The position numbers were made by a program, and so were the translations under genes. From the NCBI GenBank assembly GCA_032595675.1, contig JAVQMD010000002.1:186001-250000 (forward strand): a DNA stretch of 64,000 nucleotides, written 5' to 3'. Numbering within the stretch: the first letter of the stretch is position 1; each line of letters starts with the position of its first letter. The notes below the pieces were generated by a model. It searched no databases. It had not been told where the DNA came from and saw only the letters and a list, made by a program, of their open reading frames with translations. Positions 52,128-59,795 of the stretch are shown here, piece by piece. The stretch comes from Candidatus Electrothrix rattekaaiensis. Lineage in GTDB: Bacteria > Desulfobacterota > Desulfobulbia > Desulfobulbales > Desulfobulbaceae.

Positions 52128-52400
52128 CTAGAAAAACACCTCTTTGAGTGCTTGTCCCGGACAGAACTTCACACTCCGTCGTGACGGGATTCTGACCTGT
52201 TCACCGGTTTTTGGATTGCGTCCCACGCGCGGGGCTCTATCAATAACAGAAAAGCTACCAAAACCAACGAGATTGACACGTTGACCCTCTTCAATGGCAT
52301 CTTTCATCGTCTCCAGTAAGCTGACTAAGCCACGTTCAGCGTCTACTTTACTGATATTTGCGGACTGAGCAAGTGTCTTCACCAGATCAAGCTTATTCAT
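52128..52400 (-). CDS. hup: HU/IHF-family DNA-binding protein
   Basis: 90 residues from the ATG at 52400 (GGAGGG upstream): the standard length. Nucleoid-associated dimer bending DNA. Visible family motifs are MNKLDLVKTLAQ at the N-terminus, GFGSFSVIDRAPRVGRNPKT (the flexible DNA-clasping arm) and IPSRRSVKFCPGQALKE. The frame extends upstream to 52484 but that part is not family-like. Confidence 0.96.
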   Translation of the reverse strand: MNKLDLVKTLAQSANISKVDAERGLVSLLETMKDAIEEGQRVNLVGFGSFSVIDRAPRVGRNPKTGEQVRIPSRRSVKFCPGQALKEVFF

Positions 52401-52599
52401 TCTTTGCCCTCCAGCAGAGTGTTTTATTTCTCCAGTGTTCCGCACCTTCTGTTCTGTATGCATCAAAGGCAACGGAAAAAACAAATGTTATTCTTTTATT
52501 AAAAAAAAAAAGAAAAAAAAACAATTGGGAGATATACCTAATTTCATATAGGTATATATACCTACTCTCAGGGCAACTTATTGATATTTTATATAATAA

Positions 52600-53250
52600 C
52601 TAACGAACAATAAGAGAATTTTTTACAACATAATTTGCCAAGTCCACACTATTCTTCATATTAAACTTTTTCAGGAGGCTTGAACGATGGTGGTCCACTG
52701 TCCTTGGGCTGAGAACAAGCTTGTCTCCTATCTGTTTACTGGTCAAGCCATTCACCACCAACTGCAACACTTCTTTCTCTCTCTTCGTCAACTGAACAAG
52801 AGGTGTTTCTTTTTGATCCTGGAGGGCTGAAGCCATTTCACGGGTAACTTCCGCAGCTAATTGCGGACTCACATAGAGGCCTCCGTTCCGTATCTGCTCA
52901 ATAGCTGGCAGTAATTCCGTGTCTGAATCATCCTTCAGCAGATACCCGTGCGCACCTGCCGACACAGCATGATAACAATACTGGGTATTGGAATGCATGG
53001 TTAGAACGAGAATCCGTACAGCAGGGTATAATCCATGAATTGTTCCCACTGCCTCAATACCACTGACCTGCGGCATGGATATGTCGATGATAACCATATC
53101 TGGTCGGACTTGTTTCAGGGTATCCAGAAGTTCCCGACCATCAGCCGCCTCAGCAATAACCTGCAAGCCCGGCTTTTGGCCGATCATCGCCTTTATCCCC
53201 TGCCTGATCAGGCTATGATCATCTGCAATCATGATACGATAGGGTTTCAT
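52600..53250 (-). CDS. NarL/FixJ-type response regulator
   Basis: 216 residues from the ATG at 53250. Receiver domain at 5-120 with acidic pocket D9/D10 (IADDHS), phospho-acceptor Asp in MVIIDISMP at about 54, Thr in LVLTMHS and Lys in YLLKDD; then a LuxR-type helix-turn-helix at about 150-205 (LTKREKEVLQLVVNGLTSKQ, SPRTVDHHRSSLLKKF). No histidine kinase is next to it, so its signal is unknown. It lies just after the nuclease fusion gene on the same strand. Confidence 0.93.
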   Translation of the reverse strand: MKPYRIMIADDHSLIRQGIKAMIGQKPGLQVIAEAADGRELLDTLKQVRPDMVIIDISMPQVSGIEAVGTIHGLYPAVRILVLTMHSNTQYCYHAVSAGAHGYLLKDDSDTELLPAIEQIRNGGLYVSPQLAAEVTREMASALQDQKETPLVQLTKREKEVLQLVVNGLTSKQIGDKLVLSPRTVDHHRSSLLKKFNMKNSVDLANYVVKNSLIVR

Positions 53251-53267
53251 GCTGCTATACCACCACG

Positions 53268-54722
53268 TCAAATAAATGCAATACTGACCGGACAATGATC
53301 CGACCCCAACACATCATCATGAATTGCAGCGGAACAAATCCGATCACGGCTGGCAGGGTCCACCACAAAATAATCTATACGCCAGCCGATATTTTTGGCC
53401 CGAGCATGAAAACGGTAGCTCCACCAGGTATATTGCTCAGGTTCCTGATTGAATAAACGAAAGGTATCAATATAACCGGCCCTAATCACTTCATCCATCC
53501 AGGCCCTTTCCTCGGGACAGAAACCGGGATTTTTCACATTCGCCTTGGGGTTGGCAAGATCAATCTCCTTATGGGCCACATTCAGATCACCGCAGAGCAC
53601 CACAGATTTCTTTTTCGATAGCTGATCCATATAATGCAATATTTCCTTATTAAAATCCTGCTTGTATTGAAGACGTTTTAGCCCATGCTGGGAGTTGGGA
53701 AAATAGGCAGTGATAAAATAAAAATCATCAAATTCAAGAGTCAACACCCTGCCTTCCCGATCAAACGCTTCCTTTCCCAAGCCGTAAATAACATCCTTTG
53801 GTGTCTTTCTGGTAAAGACAGCCGTTCCAGAATACCCTTTTTTCTGCGCCGGATACCAATATGCTGTATATCCTGGAATACTTTTCACCTCGTCAGGTAG
53901 CTGATCCGGCATGGCTTTGATTTCCTGCACAGCAAAAATATCCGCATCAAGCTCATGCACGATATCAAGAAAGCCTTTTTTCAGGACAGCCCGCAGCCCG
54001 TTGACGTTCCAGGAAATGAATTTCTGTGCCGAGGAAGAGTTCTTCCTTTTTTTCTCGGCTATTTTGCGGGGGGTAACACCTTTCTGCGGACAATATTTTG
54101 CGATCACACAACGATCACAATGGGGCGCACGCGGTTTACAGGTGCCCTGACCAAAGGCAACCAGCAAGGAGTTGATGGTTATCCAGTACTTCTCAGGCAA
54201 CTTTGCACGCAGGGCCATTTCTGTTTGCAAAGGGGTTATCGTCTCAACATATCCCCAAAGATTCATAATTCGATGAACATGGGTATCTACGCAGATGGCC
54301 GGTTTATTAAAGGCCACAGCCACCACGAGGTTGGCGGTCTTCCGCCCTACGCCGGGGAGCTGCACCAACTCCTCAACCGTATCAGGAACCTGCCCGTTGA
54401 ACTCCCGCTTTACGACCTTAGGTAGGGTAGTAAGATATTTAGCTTTATTGCGAAAAAAACCAACAGGGTAGATGGTCTTTTCCAGTTCTTCTAATGAAAG
54501 GCGTTCAAGTGCCTCAAGTGAATCCACCTTGGCAAACAGCCGCTTTGCGGCGGCAGCGGTTACTTCATCTTTGGTCCGAGCCGACAGTATGGTTGCCAAT
54601 AACACCTTGAGTGGATCTTTTGTCTGAGCAGCAATCAAATCCACAACCGGTACAGCGTAATCAACAACCTCCTGTTCCAGTGCAGCGATGACAGACTCTA
54701 TCGAGAAAACTTCTTTTTTCAT
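53268..54722 (-). CDS. Fused endonuclease III-exonuclease III (bifunctional base-excision repair protein)
   Basis: 484 residues. The N-terminal half (1-225) is an Nth-type glycosylase/AP lyase with helix-hairpin-helix LPGVGRKTAN, catalytic K128 and D146 (CVDTHVHR) and a 4Fe-4S loop C195-x6-C202-x2-C205-x5-C211. After a Lys/Ser linker (about 222-233), the C-terminal half is an Xth/APE1-type AP endonuclease with FISWNVNGLRA, E267 in VQEIKA, GDLNVAHKEIDL and terminal GSDHCPVS. Both halves look complete. The fusion would couple removal of an oxidised pyrimidine to incision of the AP site in one chain. Confidence 0.94.
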   Translation of the reverse strand: MKKEVFSIESVIAALEQEVVDYAVPVVDLIAAQTKDPLKVLLATILSARTKDEVTAAAAKRLFAKVDSLEALERLSLEELEKTIYPVGFFRNKAKYLTTLPKVVKREFNGQVPDTVEELVQLPGVGRKTANLVVAVAFNKPAICVDTHVHRIMNLWGYVETITPLQTEMALRAKLPEKYWITINSLLVAFGQGTCKPRAPHCDRCVIAKYCPQKGVTPRKIAEKKRKNSSSAQKFISWNVNGLRAVLKKGFLDIVHELDADIFAVQEIKAMPDQLPDEVKSIPGYTAYWYPAQKKGYSGTAVFTRKTPKDVIYGLGKEAFDREGRVLTLEFDDFYFITAYFPNSQHGLKRLQYKQDFNKEILHYMDQLSKKKSVVLCGDLNVAHKEIDLANPKANVKNPGFCPEERAWMDEVIRAGYIDTFRLFNQEPEQYTWWSYRFHARAKNIGWRIDYFVVDPASRDRICSAAIHDDVLGSDHCPVSIAFI

Positions 54723-54965
54723 ATTCTGAGGCCCTTCTTTGATTTTTCCATAAAAATAATATTATACAACCATGTATATTTATTTTGCAAGACACATCTA
54801 CAACGATTGCAATGCGTTCCTCAGACGAACAAAAGTACTTAGGGTAAGATGCCCCTGATGATCAGAATTTTTCTTGACGAGCTATATCGGAACAAGTTAA
54901 ATATACATACATAAATATATTTTCTTCTCTTTTACATTACAACTTATTTTGATGAGGATCCTCCC

Positions 54966-55730
54966 ATGAATACTTTCATGCCCCGCATGTTTTTTTTAGC
55001 CTCTATGACACTGTCTCTCATTCTTTCCGGTTGCGGGCCAAAGGAAATCGAACCGTATGGCGGGGCAACAGAGGCAGCAAATACGTCCAAAATGGCAACA
55101 GCAACAACCTACCCCCTCAGCTATGGATCTCTTCAGGAGGGGCAAGGTTCTATAGATGAAGAAAATATGCAAGGTTCTATAGATGAAGAAGATCTGACAT
55201 CAGGAAATATGGTATCAGGCGAAATGATATCAGGCGAAATGGCCTCTTTAGCAAATGATCTTCCCATGCCTGAGGAGGACAACAATACTCCAATCATAGA
55301 AACCCTTGACGCTGGCAGTGCTGCAGGGGAACAAAAACTGGGTTTTGGGGATCGGGATAATAAATCAGCTGCCTATAAAAAAGAGCATGGTCGCTCCTCA
55401 ATTCAGCTCAAGCCTGTTTACTTTGATTTTGACAAATCAAATATCCGCAACGATCAGGTTGCATCTATTGAGCATGACGGCGAATACTTAAAAAGCAACG
55501 TGGCCAGCAAAGTTCTCATTGAAGGAAACTGCGATGAAACCGGAACCAATGAATACAACTTGGCCTTGGGCGAGCGACGGGCGATGAATGCTAAAAAATA
55601 TCTGATCAAACTCGGCATTGAAAGCACCAGAATCAGGACGATTTCCTATGGCGAAGAGCGCCCCCTTTTCACCGGTTCCGAAGAGTCAGATCACGCCCAT
55701 AATCGCCGGGACGATTTTATCCTTGAATAG
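54966..55730 (+). CDS. Pal-like OmpA-family lipoprotein
   Basis: 254 residues: lipoprotein signal with lipobox LSGC at 20-23, an unusual low-complexity Gly/Ser/Asp/Met-rich region (about 40-110) with two tandem motifs (GSIDEEN and GSIDEED; SGEMISGEMAS), then an OmpA/Pal peptidoglycan-binding domain (VYFDFDKSNIRNDQ, IEGNCDETGTNEYNLALGER, RIRTISYGEERP). It links the outer membrane to peptidoglycan. GAGGAT precedes the ATG. A terminator follows. Confidence 0.93.
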   Translation: MNTFMPRMFFLASMTLSLILSGCGPKEIEPYGGATEAANTSKMATATTYPLSYGSLQEGQGSIDEENMQGSIDEEDLTSGNMVSGEMISGEMASLANDLPMPEEDNNTPIIETLDAGSAAGEQKLGFGDRDNKSAAYKKEHGRSSIQLKPVYFDFDKSNIRNDQVASIEHDGEYLKSNVASKVLIEGNCDETGTNEYNLALGERRAMNAKKYLIKLGIESTRIRTISYGEERPLFTGSEESDHAHNRRDDFILE

Positions 55731-55763
55731 CCTTTTTTCGTAAGACGTTCTCGTAAAGCCGGT

Positions 55764-55798
55764 AAAGACTGATCAGCCCCAGCTGATCGGTCTTTTTC
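55764..55798 (+). terminator. Rho-independent terminator after the Pal-like gene
   Basis: AAAGACTGATCAGC, loop CCCA, GCTGATCGGTCTTT (14-bp stem with one mismatch pair G-T) followed by a T-run. Well placed after the stop at 55730. The rest of the gap to 56010 has no supported gene. Confidence 0.88.
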
Positions 55799-56010
55799 CT
55801 TTGCAGTACCCTTTCTGTGAGCAATTCCAGTCCTTTTTTCTCGACATTCCTTCTCGATTTCACTACATTTCAGTCAAAACATCCAACAAAGCTCTCAATC
55901 CTGTGCATTGCTGCCTGCGTAACCAACAATATTGCACCAACAAATCATCTTGACACCCTGCCGCTTAAAAGAGAGGTGTTGTTCATTTTACGCCTAGAAA
56001 AAACGTTGCC

Positions 56011-56517
56011 GTGAAACTGAATATTCGGCGGGCAAGCCGATATTATTATCTCCGTTTTATCCGCCTTCAAGACTCGCCCTCTTCCTTGGCCATAGGCTCT
56101 GCCCTGGGGGCCGCCATTGCCGTTACTCCTACCCTTCCCCTGCATACCATATGTATCATCGGCATTACTCTGCTCCTCCGGGTCAACACCCTTGCCGCCC
56201 TCATGGCTGGAACCATCATCAGCAATCCCCTCACCTTTGCGGCTCAGTACTATTTTTCCTGGAAGATTGGCAGTATCCTTTTGCCTGGAAGACTGGACTG
56301 GGACCAACTGCATGGAACCTTAATCTTGGTCAGACAGTCTTCATTCCTTGAGGGAATAAAAATAATGGGGCAGTTGGGTTTTGATGCTATACTCGTCCTC
56401 CAGACCGGTGGTCTCGTCGTCGCAATCCCCCTGGGTATTGTCACCTATCTGATCACAATACGCTTTTTCCTCCGCCTACAAAAAAGAAGACAGCAAAAAC
56501 ATCTGCTGAATAAATAA
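56011..56517 (+). CDS. DUF2062 membrane protein
   Basis: 168 residues with four hydrophobic segments: SSLAIGSALGAAIAVTPTLP and LHTICIIGITLLLRVNTLAA, matching the DUF2062 core with its P-x-x-x-x-x-H-T motif, then AALMAGTIISNPLTF and a C-terminal segment. Start is a GTG at 56011 without a strong ribosome-binding site. Function of the family is not established, though it often accompanies glycosyltransferases. It is followed by a strong palindromic terminator. Confidence 0.85.
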   Translation: MKLNIRRASRYYYLRFIRLQDSPSSLAIGSALGAAIAVTPTLPLHTICIIGITLLLRVNTLAALMAGTIISNPLTFAAQYYFSWKIGSILLPGRLDWDQLHGTLILVRQSSFLEGIKIMGQLGFDAILVLQTGGLVVAIPLGIVTYLITIRFFLRLQKRRQQKHLLNK

Positions 56518-56556
56518 TTTCCACTCCACTATTCACTGTTATTACAACGCCCCGGA

Positions 56557-56590
56557 TTTACTCCCCCGCCCCAAGGGGCGGGGGAGTAAA
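56557..56590. terminator. Bidirectional terminator between DUF2062 and hemH
   Basis: TTTACTCCCCCGCCCC, loop AA, GGGGCGGGGGAGTAAA: a perfect 16-bp palindrome with A/T on both outer ends, between two convergent genes. Confidence 0.9.
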
Positions 56591-56595
56591 TTATC

Positions 56596-57573
56596 TTATT
56601 CTTGTGAGCGAAGAGCTCGCAAGACCAAGATCCGCAAGGCCTTGATAAATTGTGGATCATCATTCAATCCTCGGCTTGACTCAAGTCGCATACCCAACTC
56701 CGCAGCCTGACCCTTATAGAGCATATCAATTTCGTAGATTGTCTCGATATGATCTGAGACAAAGGCGATAGGCACCATCAGGATATTTTTACATCCTTGT
56801 CCGGCAAGTTGCTTGAGCATATCCGGCGTGCTGGGCTCTAACCACTCCACAGGACCGCTCCGGCTTTGAAAACAGAGCATCCCCTGCATGCCGAGCTGCT
56901 TTTCTATTGCCGTGATGGTGCGTTTGAGCTCTTCTACATAGGGATCACCTTGATCAATAAATTTTTTCGGCAAACTATGGGCACTGTAAACTAGCTGCAC
57001 AGCCTCTTGCTCGTTGTCATCGAATAAGGCCAAGCCCTCCCGGATGCGAGTAACCAGAGCGTTAATGTATTCAGGCTCAGCAGGCCAGGAGCGGATCTCC
57101 CGTATGGGCAGGTGGAGGTCGAGTTTCGCATTCTGTTGCCTGAGATCGAAAAAAGAGGAGCCAGTGGTCGCCCGGCAATAATGCGGGTACAGGGGGAGGG
57201 CGATCAACTCGGTCACTCCGGCATCGACCATTTCCTGCAAGACAGTGTCGGCAAAGGGAGACCAATAGCGCATACAGGAACGAACGAAAAAAAGACCTTC
57301 ATCAGCTAGGCTCAGCTCCAAGGTCTGTGCCTGCTCCGCTGTTATGCGGGTCAGCGGTGAACCGCCCCCAATCTTCTGGTAATTCGCCATGCTGACCGGA
57401 GCACGCCTGCGGGCGATTATGGCGGCAATCGGTTTCTGCAACAGTGCCGGGCCCAGACGGATAATCTGTCTGTCCGAGAAGAGATTATACAGGAACGGAC
57501 GAACATCCTCCTGTTTTTCCGGCCCTCCCATGTTCAATAACAACACGCCGATTTTTTTGTCCATATCTTTCAT
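56596..57573 (-). CDS. hemH: Ferrochelatase
   Basis: 325 residues. Inserts Fe2+ into a tetrapyrrole ring in haem synthesis. The catalytic His is in VYSAHSLPKKFID, the conserved Glu in FVSDHIETIYEID, and the N-terminal GVLLLNMGGPEKQEDVRPFL is family-standard. Cytosolic or membrane-peripheral. No other haem gene is adjacent. Start at the ATG at 57573; the ATG at 57564 is also possible. Sulfate reducers often use the siroheme route instead, so the presence of hemH suggests that this organism can chelate iron by the classical route or uses the enzyme on another porphyrin. Confidence 0.95.
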   Translation of the reverse strand: MKDMDKKIGVLLLNMGGPEKQEDVRPFLYNLFSDRQIIRLGPALLQKPIAAIIARRRAPVSMANYQKIGGGSPLTRITAEQAQTLELSLADEGLFFVRSCMRYWSPFADTVLQEMVDAGVTELIALPLYPHYCRATTGSSFFDLRQQNAKLDLHLPIREIRSWPAEPEYINALVTRIREGLALFDDNEQEAVQLVYSAHSLPKKFIDQGDPYVEELKRTITAIEKQLGMQGMLCFQSRSGPVEWLEPSTPDMLKQLAGQGCKNILMVPIAFVSDHIETIYEIDMLYKGQAAELGMRLESSRGLNDDPQFIKALRILVLRALRSQE

Positions 57574-57915
57574 CCTGTTGCTTTTTTTTATGATGTATAA
57601 AGGCTACACGGCCATAAAAGTTTTCGTCAAGTAAATGTCGTTTTAGATCTTGTCTATTCAAAGATCAATGTCTATAATAAAAGTATGATAAGGTTATATT
57701 CCACGTTAAATCCTCTGATTCTTCCCCGGCAACGCCAAACATCCCCCTCTTATTCTGCACTTTCTGCGGATCGTACAGGACATTTTTCGATACTCTCGGG
57801 CATCGGAGGGGGTATTGCTGCTGTTCGGAAGACTCTTAGGACTTATAGTGGCTCAGATAATCTTTGAGAAAACAGTGACGCAGGGTCGCTGGTACTATTA
57901 AATTGTGGAGGATAT
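57574..57915. other. Divergent intergenic region
   Basis: Between hemH (minus) and the HPF-type gene (plus). A short open frame at 57685-57867 lacks a ribosome-binding site and any recognisable product. No RNA gene or strong hairpin seen. Confidence 0.55.
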
Positions 57916-58455
57916 ATGGATCTGAAAGTTGAAGCCAGAAATCTTGACATGCGCAACGGCTGGCAGGAGAAAATAGAAGAAGAACGAGAAAAACTTATCC
58001 GCCATCATGCAAACTTGGTTCTTCATCTTCGCGTCACCATTGCAGCCACCCCAGGCTATAAGGAAGGGGGGTATGAAATCAGCTTAGTTGCTTCTGTACC
58101 CAACGATACTGTCGTGGTCAAACGCTGGGGTGAAAAAGTACGTCCCTTGCTGGTTGAGAGCTTTGACGTTCTTGGCCTGCAATTAAAAGATATTGTAGAG
58201 AAAAAGAAAAACCACAAGCATCAGGTCAGTGTTAAAACCCAAGGCGGTCTTCCCGGGGGCGATGCCCGTGGAACTGTCCGACGCATGTTTGAAGAATACG
58301 GTTTTATCATGACGCATGATGACCAGGAAGTCTTCTTTCATGCCAATGCATTGAAAGATGTTTCTATGGATGACCTTGAAGAAGGTGCTGCTGTGAGCCT
58401 TGCCATGGAAGACGGCGTTAAAGGATTACAGGCAGTATGGGTGAAGGCCGCCTGA
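57916..58455 (+). CDS. HPF/RaiA-type ribosome-binding protein fused to a cold-shock domain
   Basis: 179 residues. Residues 1-100 form an S30AE-like alpha/beta domain (MDLKVEARNLDMRNGWQEKI, HANLVLHLRVTIAATPGYKE, YEISLVASVPND), the fold that binds the ribosomal A/P-site region in hibernation. Residues 115-178 form a cold-shock-type OB fold (GTVRRMFEEYGFIMTHDDQE, VFFHAN). RNA-binding aromatics are present (F at 124, Y/F at 127-129, F-F-H). The pairing suggests regulation of translation under stress. GGAGGAT precedes the ATG. Terminator downstream. Confidence 0.9.
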   Translation: MDLKVEARNLDMRNGWQEKIEEEREKLIRHHANLVLHLRVTIAATPGYKEGGYEISLVASVPNDTVVVKRWGEKVRPLLVESFDVLGLQLKDIVEKKKNHKHQVSVKTQGGLPGGDARGTVRRMFEEYGFIMTHDDQEVFFHANALKDVSMDDLEEGAAVSLAMEDGVKGLQAVWVKAA

Positions 58456-58498
58456 TTATTGTGTAAGCACAAATAAAGAATACAGATAAAGGAGCAAG

Positions 58499-58531
58499 AA
58501 GCCTCTGCCTGATCGGGCAGAGGCTTTTTTT
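58499..58531 (+). terminator. Rho-independent terminator after the HPF-CSD gene
   Basis: AAGCCTCTGCC, loop TGATC-G, GGCAGAGGCTT followed by six or more T. An 11-bp perfect stem. Confidence 0.92.
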
Positions 58532-58642
58532 ATTGTTTTGCACCGAAAAAACTGGTTTGATACAAAATTTGTATAAACGCGTTGTACAGATGTCTCAGTA
58601 ACAGACAATAAACAGCAAAAAGACAGAAAGGAGCCGATCATC

Positions 58643-59740
58643 ATGTCATTTGCCCAACAGCCGGATATCGGATCAACATACCAAGGAATGAAACAGGAAG
58701 AGCTTGTTGAACGCATTGCAGCCCGAAAAAAAGAGCTCGCAGGCGATCTACTCATCCTCAGCCATCATTACCAGCACGACTCTTTATATCAATTTGCCGA
58801 TCTCACCGGTGATTCCTTAAAACTGGCCGCTGACGCCGCTCAAATTAAAGATAAACAGTTTCTGATCTTCTGCGGCGTTCATTTCATGGCCGAGGCAGCG
58901 GATATTCTCTCAGCCGAGCACCAGCAGGTTCTTCTCCCCCATCTTGATGCTGGTTGCCCAATGGCGGATATGTCCACCCGAGCTGCTGTTGAAGCGGCCT
59001 GGACAGAACTGCGCACCGTTACCGGAGTAGCTGAAGAATCCATGACACCGGTTACCTATGTAAACTCATCAGCTGATGTGAAAAGCTTTGTCGGCGAAAA
59101 AGGCGGTTCTTCCTGTACATCATCAAATGCAGAGCGGGTTCTTGATTGGGCCCTCTCACGGGGCAAACTTGTTTTCTTTTTTCCGGATCAGCATCTCGGA
59201 CGCAATGCCTCTTATGCTTTAGGCCTTCCTGAAGAACAGGTTGTGCTTTGGCGACGAGGAGAACCCATGGGTGGATGCACCTTGGAGGAACTCAAGCAGG
59301 CAAGGGTGGTTCTTTGGGATGGGTATTGTGAGGTCCATATGCGCTGCTTTCCTGAGCATGTCCATGCCTGGCGTACACAGGATCCCCAGGCAACAGTGAT
59401 TGTCCACCCGGAATGCCGAAATGAAGTCCTGCGTCTAGCAGATATGTCAGGCTCAACAGAGGCGATTATTTCCGCCGTTGCGGCCAGCAAACCGGGCAGT
59501 CACTGGGTTATCGGCACAGAAGTCAACCTGGTGGACCGTCTGGCCAAACAACATCCTGACAAGACTATTGACTCATTGACCCCGGCCTGCCTTTGTCCGA
59601 CCATGTCGGCAATCAAACCAGCCAACCTTCTCTGGGTGCTCGACAATCTGGCTACAGGCAATGTCGTCAATCAAATCCAGGTTCCGCAGGCAATAGCTGT
59701 ACAAGCCAAGAACTGTCTGGACAGAATGCTGGCTATCTGA
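58643..59740 (+). CDS. nadA: Quinolinate synthase
   Basis: 365 residues. Condenses iminoaspartate and dihydroxyacetone phosphate to quinolinate in NAD synthesis; needs a 4Fe-4S cluster bound by three Cys. These are visible as C in DAGCPMADMS, C in HPECRNEVL and C in PACLCPTMSAIKP. The Y-Q-H and F-C-G-V-H-F-M-A-E substrate regions are also present. The longer 'oxygen-tolerant' N-terminal variant is represented. AAGGAG lies 9 bases before the ATG. No nadB/nadC is adjacent. Confidence 0.95.
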   Translation: MSFAQQPDIGSTYQGMKQEELVERIAARKKELAGDLLILSHHYQHDSLYQFADLTGDSLKLAADAAQIKDKQFLIFCGVHFMAEAADILSAEHQQVLLPHLDAGCPMADMSTRAAVEAAWTELRTVTGVAEESMTPVTYVNSSADVKSFVGEKGGSSCTSSNAERVLDWALSRGKLVFFFPDQHLGRNASYALGLPEEQVVLWRRGEPMGGCTLEELKQARVVLWDGYCEVHMRCFPEHVHAWRTQDPQATVIVHPECRNEVLRLADMSGSTEAIISAVAASKPGSHWVIGTEVNLVDRLAKQHPDKTIDSLTPACLCPTMSAIKPANLLWVLDNLATGNVVNQIQVPQAIAVQAKNCLDRMLAI

Positions 59741-59795
59741 TCCGCACCTTGCTGTACATAAATTCAATAACGCCCTAAGAACCAACTCAACCCTT

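Noticed and set aside
55817-56014. 65-codon open frame before the DUF2062 gene
   Set aside because: No ribosome-binding site and a low-complexity product; likely non-coding spacer.
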